Shown: positions 42,615-54,468 of the stretch, piece after piece
How positions within the stretch are numbered: the stretch's first letter is position 1
Layout: each line of letters opens with the position of its first letter
Source: Viridothelium virens
Taxonomy: Eukaryota > Ascomycota > Dothideomycetes > Trypetheliales > Trypetheliaceae
Assembly (NCBI GenBank): GCA_010094025.1
Contig: ML991803.1
Coordinates: 186,001 to 250,000, forward strand
Length of the DNA: 64,000 nt
Direction: 5' to 3'
Position numbers and translations under genes: made by a program
Notes under the pieces: model-generated
What the model was told of the DNA's origin: nothing
The model's database searches: none
Seen by the model: the letters and a program-made list of their open reading frames with translations, nothing else

Positions 42615-43555
42615 ATGGCAGCCATACAACTCAACTTTTCTCTCCGAACTTCGAGTAATTGCAAGACGGTTCACCTGCTCGGTTCATGGGACGGATACAA
42701 GGGCCAACTTCCTCTGTCAAAGGACTCCCACAAAGCTGGTGCGTGGAAAGGTACTTTCAGGTTTCAGGGTAAAACGTTACAACCGGGTCAAAGGCACTGG
42801 TACTACGTAGGTTATGCCCTTCAGTCCAAGTCCAGCAATCCGGACAACCAACACTGTATACTTCTGACACAGTACTGATCTTATTTTAGTATATCATTGA
42901 TGGGTACCATGTGTCTCACGACCCTGCCCGTGAACACACTGTGGAGCCAACCACTGGCCGAAAATTGAACATCCTTGACATACCTGCTGGAAAAGTGTCA
43001 TCGTCCAGTGGCCGCCGAACAGAGACGCACGCACCGTCCTCAAAACATCACTCTCGCATTACTTCGACAGACATTCCGAAAGGACGCGCCCTATCTCCAT
43101 CGCAAATTCAGTCGCCAAAGCCAATCAACCCATCCAAGGCTCGTGCATTTGCCGCTGCAGATTACAGTACCGATCCATCCGTCATGGCGCTCTCATCAAA
43201 GTTCCGCACTACAACCATCACGCCTTACTCGGCGTCGCCATCGTCCACGTCATCCGACAGCTACTACGGGTCCGACTCCGATTCCGCTCGCAGCAGCAAC
43301 AGCAGTCGCTCGTCAGTGCCCAGTTTGCGCTCATCAGGCTCCACGAGTCCCAGCTCCACAGGCAGCTGTTGTACATGCGAACGGTACGGTATCACCCGAT
43401 CAGGCGACCGAGTCAAACTCGACTGTGGTGGTTCTCGGTGCGGATACAGCGAGGAGAGTAGCGAATGCTCGAGCGACACTGAGAGCAGCGAGGACGAACA
43501 GGTGCAATATCAAGCACGCACAACACGGCGCCAAGGCGTCGTGGTTCGGAGATGA
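42615..43555 (+). CDS. Protein with N-terminal AMPK/CBM48-type glycogen-binding domain
   Basis: Exons 42615..42806 and 42890..43555; 285 residues. The first ~95 residues form a CBM48/AMPK-beta glycogen-binding-like beta sandwich: VHLLGSWDGYKGQLPLSKD, GAWKGTFRF, then WYYYIIDGYHVSHDPAREH across the splice, matching the W/G/Y pattern of the domain. The remainder is Ser-rich and disordered, with a compact Cys cluster (GSCCTCERYG, then LDCGGSRCGYSEESSEC) that could bind a metal, and an acidic Asp/Ser stretch. This architecture occurs in filamentous ascomycetes as hypothetical proteins; a role in glycogen or SNF1-related signalling is inference only. The intron is 83 bp, phase 0. Confidence 0.82.
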
Positions 43556-46500
43556 AGAGCAGAAAAGCAGAAAAAAAGATGCTGATGATGGCAACGTTTT
43601 CGCCCCCTTCACGCGTTCTCATTTGCTTTTGTGCACATGGAAGGCTATCGCCCGTCACTCTTTTTTTCTCTTTGGCTTATTACCATTCCATTATCAAATT
43701 TGTCGATTGTGTTTCCGACAATTCCGGTGTATTTGGCTTTGTCATCATCAGATTTTTTCCTGATATGTTGAACAGCCACGCTCCTTACCCAATTCGTTTT
43801 TTCCTAAAACAATCGAGCGTCAGGCCAGCCATCCCCAACGTGGCACCTCCACCCCCTGTAAGAATCACCCGCAGCGGCAGCTGGTCTATCGCTCCGGTCA
43901 GGATTCTCTCAGCGCATGCGGCGGGGATAGCTGGTTTGCCTCACTGTGCTTCGTTGGATTTCGAGCTTTGTGCTGCGCACACCTAAGGCTTCAGCCAACT
44001 CCTAGCCTTTGTGTGACAAAGCAGCTTGCGTCTACGAGCGCACACTTACAACATCGCGCCCGCTTAAACGAAAGTTTTCGGCTGTGTTCTTGTTTCAAAC
44101 GAATATAGAATATGGCCACGGGACCCGCGATTGAAGAAAGGAAGGGAGGAAAAGGTCTGGTTACAAGCATGTGGACTCTCCATGCTTACCAGTTCCGAGG
44201 AAAGCAGAAGCAGTGAGGAAGTGATGAAGGAATGATGCAGGGTTGATTTGATTGGTCTTATGGAGGACAAATAAGCAGCAGAGTGAGCAGCATTAGCTTT
44301 GCTTCATAGCTATAGATCAATCGAATGGAGAGACTCTAGTGACATACCTACTGCTCATGCTCCTTCACTTAACCCTCACCGACTAGCTGCCTAAACTATT
44401 GACCGACTGAGTGATTACTTTTTTGTGACAAAGCACCTAGGGAGTCTGACGCTGCTTGACGTCTACACTAGAACGTCCTCCATGCAGATAACCATTTCCT
44501 TCGACCTGCCTTTAGTTGTTTACCATCCACGCCACACGGTCATACATCTCAGCTACCATCCTTCGTGTGGAAGTTTGTGAGACTCTTCGCGCGGTACCTT
44601 TGCAACTCGATCATAACAGTTGTTGCAACTTGCGACCCGTGCCTTTTTTCTCTTCACCACATCCCAGCCCACTCGTGTAGCTCGAAGGATGAGCGGTAAA
44701 GTAGGGCCTGTAACTGCGAGGTCCTCCTTTCCCCGTTCGGGCGAGACGTGTGCAACCCGAGCCAAGGCAATCGAATTCATGCTGTGCGACCACATTCGGA
44801 AGTCGGTTCTAAGCCTTCGGTTGCCCCCACGTCGTGGCTCCACTTCACGAGGCTGCCAGGCAGGTACAGTGCCGTGAGTGCATCAATATGTAGGTACAGC
44901 GCATTGATGCGGTGTCAGACATGTCCCACGCGGACGGCGTCGCCGACGGGAAAAAAGGGTGGGCCAACTGAAGCGGCTGTCCTGTCTTTGGTGTCCTTGG
45001 TGACCATGGTGAGAGGAACAATTTAATACTGACATGAGAATTTACCCACCCGTTGGTGACTGCAGCTGCAATATGGTGCTCTTCCCCACCCCCTGCCTCG
45101 AATGCATACCGCTCCTTTCCTTCAAACTCCTCCTCTTCGCTCTTCTCCCGATCCCCTCCCTTTCGCCCAATTTTCTTTCCTGGGACAGCCCTATCTGGTC
45201 TTTTCCCGCCTTTCGATCTCGGCCGTAATCGTTGTGTTGGGGAATCACCTGCTAGATTTGTCGTTGGAAAAGCACAGTTCTCACTTGGGCTTTTTTGACA
45301 CCACCCTCCAGAGCTTTTTATGGTGCTAGACGCTCCAAGATCGACTCCCAATTCTACTGTATGTTATCCAAAATTTGTCGATTTCCGCGTTGGAGCCGCA
45401 CACTCTGGTCGCTTCGCAGTGATAATGGAGGTCTTTGTGGAATTATGCCTCGTCGAATACTCGATGATCTCGCTCCACAATAGTTTACTTACGTACATCC
45501 AAAGTTTGTTTTGTTCTCCTGTCAGACTAAGGATGACAATGCTTTGAGATTACACCTGAATATTGCGGATTATTACATTGCCATCCTCCACTAATCACGA
45601 ACCTGTGCAAGAAGAGCAACATCTTCAACAAGTTCGCCATGATTAGCTCTGTAACGGCTGTAGAAGTGCATCGGAAAGCTTTCCTAGTCGAGAATGGTGT
45701 TCAAATCCGACGATCTAAGCATGTAATTGCTGGGACTAAGGAAGTCAGACTGCAGAAGAGGACGAGTAGACGATGGGGTGCAGCAGCGTGCTGGCTTACT
45801 AACGCCAGTATGTGACTGAAGCGACTTCCTCTAATAGATGGACCCACGCAGACTAGATATGATGTTCAAATAGTATGTCAATGTACTGTAATGTTGTGCA
45901 AAGACGAGATGTGGCAATGCAAACCGAGGCCAAATAGCTAGAACTTGTGGTACAGCCGTTTGATAAGCTAGAAGGCGGATTGGAATAGCTTTGCATCCTT
46001 TCCAATGGGTTTGTCTTTAAATCAACAAGACAGGAATAGTGCGTTGGGGCATATCTTGGTGATGATGCATGGCACACAAGATTCAGGTTGTGTGGTTAGC
46101 GGCAGGACTCCGGAATCTGATTGCAAATTATTACATGGGGTTTTCCGGCAACGCCGATTTGATCCCGTTGGGTAGAGTGAGATCAATTAAGTAGATAAAA
46201 TGCTAATTTAGGTAATCCTTTACAGGGCATGACCTAAGCATGGGCATATCTTGCTTTTTTTTTTTTCTTTTTTTTGTTTTTTTTTAGATCACAATTTTCG
46301 AAAGGTGTTTCTGCTTAGTATGATTTTTGATGTATCCAACCGATGTTGTGAGTCTACCTGTAATGAGATTGAAATTTATTTATTGAACTACAATTTGCTC
46401 AGTTTACGAATTCTATTACGACGTATCTGAGTGTTGTCGCTCCCGGTTCAATCGACAGCCCGAGCGAAACAGTAGCAAATTGGCCCGAAATAGGTACTTG

Positions 46501-48966
46501 ATTGCCTAATACATATCGTTATAGAAGCATTTGCCAAAAATCCTAGACGCTGCATGCTCATCTGATCCGTTGGCTCGGGTTCATAAACGCCCACGAAATC
46601 AATGCAATGGGTCCCAGTCGTTTGTGTAACGCCGAGCTTCGCTTTTTGGGGGCCTCCCGGACGAGACGGGCGTACCAACTTGCTTGCCTGACCGTATTGT
46701 GAACCATCGCTTGGCAGACTCTTTATTGAATTCCGGAATGAAGCAAGGCGCGGGAAGTGGATTGAAAAAGGAAGGAACGAGAGAGATGCAGATGAAACTG
46801 ATACGGAGATGCTAACGGAGGCGTAAATCACGTCTAAATCTCTTCTCCCCACAGCTTTCTCCTTCAGCTCATGGACCTTGATAGAAGCCGCTCCAATATC
46901 GCCCAACTCACAGTCAATCCGAGTCACCTCCACAGGATTCCCAATTGGCGATCGGAATCCAGGCAAAAAACATCTGATTTCCAACTGCTTATCTAAAATT
47001 CCCTGATGGTAAGTAAGCTCTGGAACCTTGCAAGTTATCTCTTTTCCGCAGCAGTGCCTGTCGTTTAGTTAGATACCGCAGATACCTAGGTGAAGCTTCG
47101 CCTGGCCGCCGTCTCCCGGGCCGGCCAACACTCTCAGCAGCTGGGTTAATTAGTTCATTTCCAAAGTCTGGTTCGGTTCGGGCAGTAGTAGCGGCCGGGT
47201 CTGCCTAGGTGCTGGGGCTGCCTGCCTGGCTGCGTTCTTGGCTGCGTGCTTCGCGTGCCAATGCTGCAAGCCGCTGGTAGGCTTGCAGGCCACGAGGCAT
47301 GCTAATTTTAGCTGGGCTCCAATCGCAGCAGGCCTTTCCCATCTTTCCACGGTGAGGGAAGAGCTGGACTGGGTGGTTCGAAAAGCGATGGCGACCACGC
47401 GAAGTGGGGCACGGATGGATTAATCAAATTTGGGTATAGCGTAGCGAAAAGAGTTAGATTGACAGTGGCCAGCAGGGCTAAATCGAGTACGTATTGGATG
47501 GAGAGGAGGGGAGGTTGACGACAGGTGGGGTCACGCCTAACGAGGATGGCACTGATGGCACTGATGGCACAGGAAAAAAAAGGTTACCTTACCGGGCTCC
47601 GGTATCCAAAGCAATCGTGCAGACTGCAGCTGATCTCCCTCGGTTGACGTCTCCGATTTAGTGTGTGCGGTGTAGGCACTTTTGCTTTTTGGCTTCTTTT
47701 CTGGCGTGTCCTTCCTCTTCGTGTTGTACTGTCTCTTCCCGTCTGGTGTCTGGTGCATTAATCGTTTGCGCGGTGTCGACGTATTCTACTCTCGCGTTTT
47801 GGTTGGACATCCTGGTCTCCAGGCTCGCTCTGGGACCCTATTGGTCTGCTTCACGAACGCCTCTTGATGAACTCCCTCTCTCCATCATGCACCTTCTCGC
47901 TTCCGCAAAAGGAGGGCAGATGTCTCGGTACGCGCAATGGCGGCATCGACACGGAAGGCAATGCGAGTATGACGGAGAGGGACACATGACAGAACCTAAA
48001 CGGGTAGGATTGGGATGCAGGTGTGCAGACCAGGATCCTTTTTAGGGTTTCAAGGAAGGGAATGGTGGAAAGCAACAGCTCAAGGCATACGGTGCAGCTT
48101 GCGGCACGAATCATTGCTCTATTAATGGACTTCCGTCTTGACCAAGTTCCGGCGGCGCGAGCCGGCTGACGACAGATGCGGCACCCCGCAGAAAAGTGAA
48201 AGAAGGACGAAGGGAAGGGAGGGCTGAAATTTGGGATGATAGAAGCATTGTTGGTATTCCTGGTTAAGCCAAACACGGCGGATTCAAGGTCATTGGAAGT
48301 CTGAACGTCTCAGACGTCAGGTTAATCAAGCTGCCTGCAGCAAATCCGATTTCTGCCGCCCGCAGCAACCAGCAGCCCCCCCACCACCATCAAAATCAGA
48401 TACAGGAGATAGCTAATAGTAAGACAGATAGCGAATGGGAACTGGAGCCCAGCTCGTAAGTGGGACGAGAAGGGGGTTTGACGATTGCTTGCCAGGGAAT
48501 ACTGGTCCAGGACTGTGAATTTGCCCTAAGCATCCCAAAACGCCACCCATGCCACACCCTTTCTAGATGGTTCCAATCCTTAACACCATTTCCTCATGCC
48601 GATAAAAGGAAAAGAAATAAAAATAAAAATAAAAAGAAGGATAGCAAGTGCCCGCTTGCGTCTAGGCCAGGCCCCTCTATTTCCGACACATGTAGAACAA
48701 TGCAAGAGCTCGTGATCGTATCATACACCTTTCGTTATCCGTCAAAGAAAGCCGTAGAGAAGGGAAGAAGACTGAGGGATACGGCTCGGTGTCCGGTTTT
48801 CGTGGAGCTGATTTGAAAGCGTTTTGTGTTTTGTCCTGGAATGTGAGATGGAAGAGTGCGGTAAGGATTGGCACGGCATCCTGCTTTGATCGGAGGCGGG
48901 GTTGAATTCCGTAGTGGTTACCCGCAAGACCCCGGGTATCAATGAAGGTCGTGAGAAAGAAGTCTT
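43556..48966. other. 5.4-kb gene desert
   Basis: No coding region that I can support, although several frames of 90-178 codons exist on both strands (largest 46448..46984 minus). Composition is near that of neighbouring sequence, so this is not an AT-rich isochore. A poly-T tract (46254-46285) and scattered pyrimidine-rich patches are the only marked features. It may contain non-coding transcripts or decayed genes. Confidence 0.45.
46254..46285. repeat. Poly(T) tract
   Basis: About 30 bases of nearly pure T interrupted by single C and G. Could be the reverse-complement A-tail of an old retroposed sequence or a nucleosome-excluding tract; no element body is recognisable beside it. Confidence 0.7.
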
Positions 48967-49215
48967 TCATCTTCGTCGTCCGTAGGATGCGCTGGCGTCA
49001 CCGCTGAAGTAGCCCGAGTCCGGGAAGCTAGCTCGGACGTCTGATGGTGGTAGAGCAGACCTTCCTCTGGAGTGGCTGGCGCAAGCGTAGCCCACGAGAA
49101 CCGTTCTTTCTTGAATGCCATGACCGCGCTGGCCGTAGGCTGGACATCTGTCGACGGCATGTTTGTAGTAAAGACAGCGGCATACTGAGTAACGCTCGAC
49201 GACCTGATAGCACAT
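48967..49215 (-). CDS. Small Cys/His-rich conserved fungal protein (82 aa)
   Basis: Single exon. It begins MCYQVVERYSVCRCLYYKH and continues through a Cys-Pro-Ala-Tyr-Gly segment to VLVGYAC. Cys2, Cys12, Cys14, His19, Cys24, His32, Cys45 and His48 form a regular Cys/His series that suggests a small zinc-binding fold, followed by a disordered tail with D-S-G-Y-F-S-G and a basic end (YGRRR). I recall many small ascomycete proteins with the same CYQ...YxxCxCxYYxH and VGYAC pattern, all of unknown function. It is the only convincing gene in a 7.8-kb stretch. A longer overlapping minus frame (49028..49396) is a shadow. Confidence 0.68.
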   Translation of the reverse strand: MCYQVVERYSVCRCLYYKHAVDRCPAYGQRGHGIQERTVLVGYACASHSRGRSALPPSDVRASFPDSGYFSGDASASYGRRR

Positions 49216-51358
49216 GCTGGGCGGCGCGAATCGTCGAAGGTAGGTCTAGAAATACAAGGTGATGTACTAGAACGGAATAGACTGTCTGATGAAGGCGAAA
49301 GAGAAGAAGGAACGACAGGCTGACAATGCTTGAACGCTCAACTGCGAGGAAAGACTGTGAAGGGGAATAAGGGAGGTGCAAGACCCCGGGTGGCAACGAG
49401 TCAGTTTATAAAGGTCGACATAGGGTTGATGACTGAACGAGACCAACATACTGGCCGTCTTCGAAAAAAAGCCGTTACAAAAGTACATATGATGACCGGA
49501 AGGCAACCAAAAGCAGGTCTCGTACGCCAGGCAATGGGCCAGTCATCCTGCAGCTGGCTGTATCTTGCATTAGCAGAGCTAGGGCGTGCAGCAAGGCCGT
49601 TTGGGAACAAAATCGAGTTCCTGAGACTAATTCTCTGTTCGGCTAGGGGGTGGTGTCATGGTAGAGCCCTTAGCTGTCAGCGCAGTGTGGCTTTGGGATG
49701 ATGGAGCGAGTGAGCGAGGAGAGGGACCGTGCGGCTCTCAGCTAAGTATTTCCCGGATGTTTCGAAGTGGGGGCATTTGGTTCCTGTTCGAAGACAAATC
49801 AACACGAAGCCCGGGAAGTATGACGGAATCGTCATTTCGCATAGGGCTGTCGAAGAAGCTTCTATAGAGGCTTCATGTGGTCAGCAACCAAATGGGGGCC
49901 CACGTTCATGGGTAAGGCCAGCAACGGTATTCAGGGTGCTGGGTCGACAAGGGGTGAAGGGATGGCCGAAAATCGGAAGAGATGCGCTGCTCATGGACCT
50001 TTTTTTTCCTTTTCCGTTTTCGAGATCTAAGCGCAAACCTCAGATCTCCCGAGGCTAACTTGCAAACGCATGTCAGGCGCGGACGAGGCCAGGAACGGCC
50101 AAGAAGGCTTCAAGGCGAGTCGGCCGGGGCTTGCGAGCATAGCCCCAGACAGAGTGAGGAGCGTGGGCACCGTGGGGACCAAAAACCGTAAGAGCGCGTC
50201 AGAAGTGAGCACTTGCGCAATACATCACGGCCCCGTCGTTGCAATAGGCGCGCTGAGGGGAGTCTTGTTTGGTCGATGATGTAGTCATCAACAAAGACGT
50301 GGTCAATCCAGCACAGTAAGGTCATTACTTACACCGCAAGAATTATCGGAACAGCAGGGAGACGAGACGAGACCGTTGACGAGACCATGGCACCATGGAG
50401 CGACGGGCTCGTCCGACGATGATCCGTCAATGGGCAGGTACAACGGGTGCTCTATTTTTGAAGCGGGAGAGATGGTACAAAGACAACAGGTACCAACTGC
50501 GTCTGTCCTTGGCTCAGGTGGTGCAAGATCAGCCATGCCATCTACGGCGGTGCCGGCCGGTCTGGCAGGCAAGACCCTCTCACCGAGAATCATCGCACTC
50601 GTACTGGACTGGAGGAGATCTGCTCACTCCCTTCATCCACCCCACTCCGCACTGTCAGGAGCGTTCGCGTGAGACGGTGTGGATGAGGGGGCATAAAGAA
50701 GTCGATATTGAAATCCTGCCGACGGTGTGGTGGGAGATCCGCAGCTTTGCATTCGCCCTAATCGGTGAATTGAGTAGGCGATCCAGCGTGTGGCTGCTGC
50801 GTGCAAAGCCTCTCTCCGCGGGGCTGTGGCGCTTAGAAAGGCATTGACACCCAATTGGGGCAAGGACAGGAGCGGCAGGCACAACCCTCGGACCCTGCAC
50901 ACGCGCCACGCCTGCTCCACTGAGAATCCCGTACCTGTCTAATCGTAGTTTTTTGTATTCTTGCCTCTTTGGAGCGCATGTCTGTCTACCTAACACTTTC
51001 GAGCAAGTCCTAGCGGCTTCTAGCGAGTTGGCCAGCACGACCATTGTCATCTTGAGGACTAGCTACAAGGAGCTAATATCTAAGCGTGACATTACAAGGA
51101 ACGCGATGGAATGCCAAAGCCTCTCTCAAAGCCCCGACGCTACGGACATACTTCCGACCTCACTTTCATTCTCATCTTCCGCATCCACTGCTCGACGCTC
51201 GGCAAATGCGGCATCACCAGTGCGCATTGCGCTTGCGAAAAACGCCCGGCATCTCATCAATATCATGCCAATTGGCTCTCTTTCCCTTTGCAGTTTTCCG
51301 AGCGTTTGCCTCTCAGAAATGCCCCAACTCCCCAGTCTCGGTAAGGCCTGCCATGAAC
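49216..51358. other. Gene-free interval upstream of the small Cys-rich gene
   Basis: 2.1 kb including the promoter of the small protein and the 3' end of the Zn2Cys6 regulator. Open frames near 49330-49700, 50395-50847 and 50655-51050 overlap on both strands and show no family resemblance. Confidence 0.45.
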
Positions 51359-54047
51359 TCAAGCGGGATTCTTCATAAACCAATCCGAGTTGACATCGAC
51401 CATGAAGTTTGTGATGTTGAACTCGTTGGCAATCGCCCCTGCCTCGGTAGCCACGTTCTCGACTCCGCTCCCACTTCCATTCGCCATCGGACCGTCTGTC
51501 TGGGCCGGAAGTCGCGGCATGTTGAAAAAATCGAAGACATCGAGATACTCGAGTTCGTTCGGAGCCGGCGTACGAGCTGCTGGCGTTGCAGACGCGAGCC
51601 TCGCCGCCGTATGCTGCTGCTGCTGCTGCTGCTGCTGCTTCGGCTGCCGTGAGATCAGCCAGTCGAGGTCATAGGCACAACGTCGCATATCAGCCAGAAT
51701 ACGGACCGTTGAGGGTGTTTCACGTTCGCCGTTTGCGCCCGGAGGTCCACTCTCGGATTCGCGGTATTCTTCCAGCACCCGCTGCAACAGTGCGGCGTAC
51801 CGTTCAGCTACGTGCCAGAAACCACCCATGTCTCGGAGCGTATCCACAAACAGGTGAATCGAGGAATTGACTTGATGTTCGATCGTTGACCCGTGGACCA
51901 ACAGCAGTCGCGCAGCGACCCACACCGAGAAGGCAAACGGCGGGCCAAGTTTGGGCAAGAGAGCGTTGCTCTTCACATAGTTACACAGTGACGCAATCTC
52001 TTCTACCGCCGTTAGGCACCTTTGGCTGGCACTGTAGGATGGCGTGAAGATGGGGCTCCTGGTTGTAGGATATGCCGCGGAAGAATGGAGCCGAATAACG
52101 GTCCTGGCCAATGGTCAGCTAACAATCTTCCCGTATGACGCATAGCTTACGTGTGATAGGTTGCATGTAACATGATCCAGCCACAGTTGATGGCTTTATT
52201 ATTGCTGGGTGGGTTTAGTAGCCTACTGGAATTACCGAATTCAGTAGGCAGACTGTATTTCCAGTCGTTGATCAGGCTATCGAGCGCGCGGTATTCCTTT
52301 TGCCATTGCTCCACATCAGCCAAGGCACCAATGTCCACCGGCTTTTTCAAGAATAGGTGGATACGTGACATGATACCGATGATCTCGACGTAGTGAGAGA
52401 ATGCTCCCAAATTTTCAGGCTTGTTCAAAGTAAGCTCTGGCCGCTCATCTGGTCTAGATCTTTCTTCCGTCTTGAACCATCGAGTTTCGACTGCCTGATT
52501 TTTCCCAAACAAATCGTCTCGACAGGGCAATTTCCGGTCAATTTCTTTCTCGTCCAGAGCGAACTCAAAGGCCGTCGCAATAGTGGCGTATCGGTCGAGA
52601 ATGTAGACCATCCAGAATAATCGCCGGCGGCTCTCATCTTCGATGAAGTCCTTTGCTTCAGGTAAGACCATCGCCCGGATCGTATAGATTGATGGGTAAT
52701 TTGGCGAGACTGACGCTGACGTCGCTTCAACGGCAAGACCTAGCTGCACAACGCTCCTGGTGATGAGGGCGAGAAGGTTCCAACCTGGAGGGCCATTTGA
52801 AGCACCCACCAGATCCAGGGCCAGGATTACCAGAGCCTGAAGAGCTTTCACCGAGCTGTTCTCAAGCCCATAAAGTAGGACCTTTTGCTTGGAAAGGGAA
52901 TGATATCGCACCCGACTCTCCGGGGTAAGCCGCTCGTCTGTTGAGAAACGAAGCGTAGTGGCGACGATTGCGTGCAACAGGATGCGATCTGCTTCATCAA
53001 GAGCAGACCCTCCAAAAAGCGAGTCCAATGTTGACCTTCGATGAAGTATCGGACACCAGGTGTTTATATGCCGGAAATACAAGTCAACCAAGGCGTACAA
53101 AAGATCATAAGATGGAAGCTTCTCATCTTGCACGGTAGAATGATCGTTGTGTACGCCTGGAGCGGCTCCTGGCACATTCAAAGTTGGAGATCCTAAAGAT
53201 GGTACGGGTGGCTGACCCGGTGTATATAGTTCTCGAGGAGTTGGTGGTAAGCCAGGTAGAGAAGGTGGCCTTAGGCCTTCGCTGACAGACGGTAACTGCT
53301 GGAACCCATTGGGCTGAGTGGTGTTCCCGTTGAAGACGTTGCCATACTCAATGGGTGATGGTTGAGTGGGGAAGGTAGATGGCTTTTGCAAAAAGAGGGC
53401 AGTCTCTGGACGAGGTACGTGAGGTGTCTGCGGTAATGGCGGAGGCGGACTCTTGAAGACCGGTTGCTCATGAGAGGTTGCAGTCGGTGCAGCACCGCCG
53501 TTGATGGCGTTGTTCGTTAGTTGCGTAATTGCAGATTGTTGGGTTTGAAGAATCTCTTCGAGCCGATCTAATACATGACGGAGTTAATTATTATGGGAAT
53601 TGGATGTAGTGCTTGGAGTTCCTACCAAGACGAGCTTCAAGTTCTCTCCCATAACCTGCTCGCAGACCTGGTTTCTTGCGTTCTCTATATTCGCAGATTT
53701 GGTTGTTTCGCACGCACCAACCACAGCTTGGCTGGCCTCGATCACCTTGCCATGGTCAGTATAGGTCTCAAGGCTGTGAAGGGAGGTCTTAACGCACACT
53801 TTACTTTTCTCTGCTTGCAGAGCTCACACGATACCGACATGGGTCTCTTGCGCTTCCGCGACGAGTCCTGGCCGCTTCCTCCATTGCTGTCGTCTGCACT
53901 CCAATCGCCCTCGACTTGGTCCTTCGGGTTCCTCTGGCCGGGGCTTCCAGCAAAGCCATCATGGTGGGAGAGGGAGGTCGATAGCGAGCCTGGCGACTGC
54001 TGGTTTTGCGGGCTAGTGTATTGTGGATTGATTGCTGGCCCAGCCAT
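51359..54047 (-). CDS. Zn2Cys6 transcription factor, candidate L-rhamnose regulator
   Basis: Exons 53798..54047, 53626..53745, 52151..53567 and 51359..52103; 843 residues. The zinc cluster is perfect: Cys74-X2-Cys77-X6-Cys84-X6-Cys91-X2-Cys94-X6-Cys101, preceded by a basic RKRKRP. The splice between exons 1 and 2 divides the codon for Cys84. A linker and coiled coil follow (GRELEARLDRLEEILQTQQ). Next comes the fungal-specific middle homology region (YALVDLYFRHINTWCPILHR, then SRRRLFWMVYILDRYATIAT with the usual R-R-x-F-W motif). The C-terminal part has a poly-Gln run of eight, encoded by a CTG/CAG repeat. Divergent from L-rhamnonate dehydratase across 421 bp, which suggests pathway-specific control like RhaR or TRC1; this is inference. 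Introns are 52, 58 and 47 bp. Confidence 0.9.
51612..51639. repeat. CTG/CAG trinucleotide repeat encoding poly-Gln
   Basis: About nine trinucleotide units within the last exon of the regulator, giving a run of eight Gln after QPK on the minus strand. Likely length-variable between strains. Confidence 0.85.
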
Positions 54048-54468
54048 ATGGTCGCGAAGGCTTTGATCCGAGTTGAATTTCGGTGGAATGATGCCTGACC
54101 AGGGCCGAGAGGAAAAGAAAATTGCGGGGAGCCCGACCTCCGCTTGACTTCATCCTCGGGCGCGCAAAAGCTCTTGCCGTTTACCAGACGGAAATGTAGC
54201 TGCGTTCAGACTGAATGCCGGGACGAATCGGAGCTCACTGGAACGAGGCACGAGCCGGGGTTCTAGCGTGCCTGCAGCTGGCCTCGTGGCTTAACCCAGG
54301 AGCTCCTTCGGTCAAGATACCCCGAGCAACAGCCTCCCAGCAATGTGATGCAGGTAAATGCTTGATACTGGGTATCTCTGACCCAGCTATATCTTTGTAA
54401 GTCGGACTTCTGATCTTCCTTAATACTTTCGACATTCATCGACTCCCTTTTTTGCTTCTGCAATCACC
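54048..54468. promoter_or_regulatory. Shared divergent promoter of the regulator and L-rhamnonate dehydratase
   Basis: 421 bp separate the two start codons, so both promoters must lie here. GC-rich at the regulator side, with a pyrimidine-rich leader (54420-54465) directly before the dehydratase start. No binding site can be named from sequence alone. Confidence 0.55.

Noticed and set aside
45646-45721. Possible tRNA (GTTCAAATCC-like B box)
   Set aside because: The acceptor stem does not pair and no A box lies at the right distance.
46448-46984. 178-codon minus frame in the gene desert
   Set aside because: No domain, biased Ser/Val run, no splice partners and no recognisable family.
49028-49396. 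122-codon minus frame covering the small Cys-rich gene
   Set aside because: A different frame from the conserved Cys/His protein, mostly its leader sequence.
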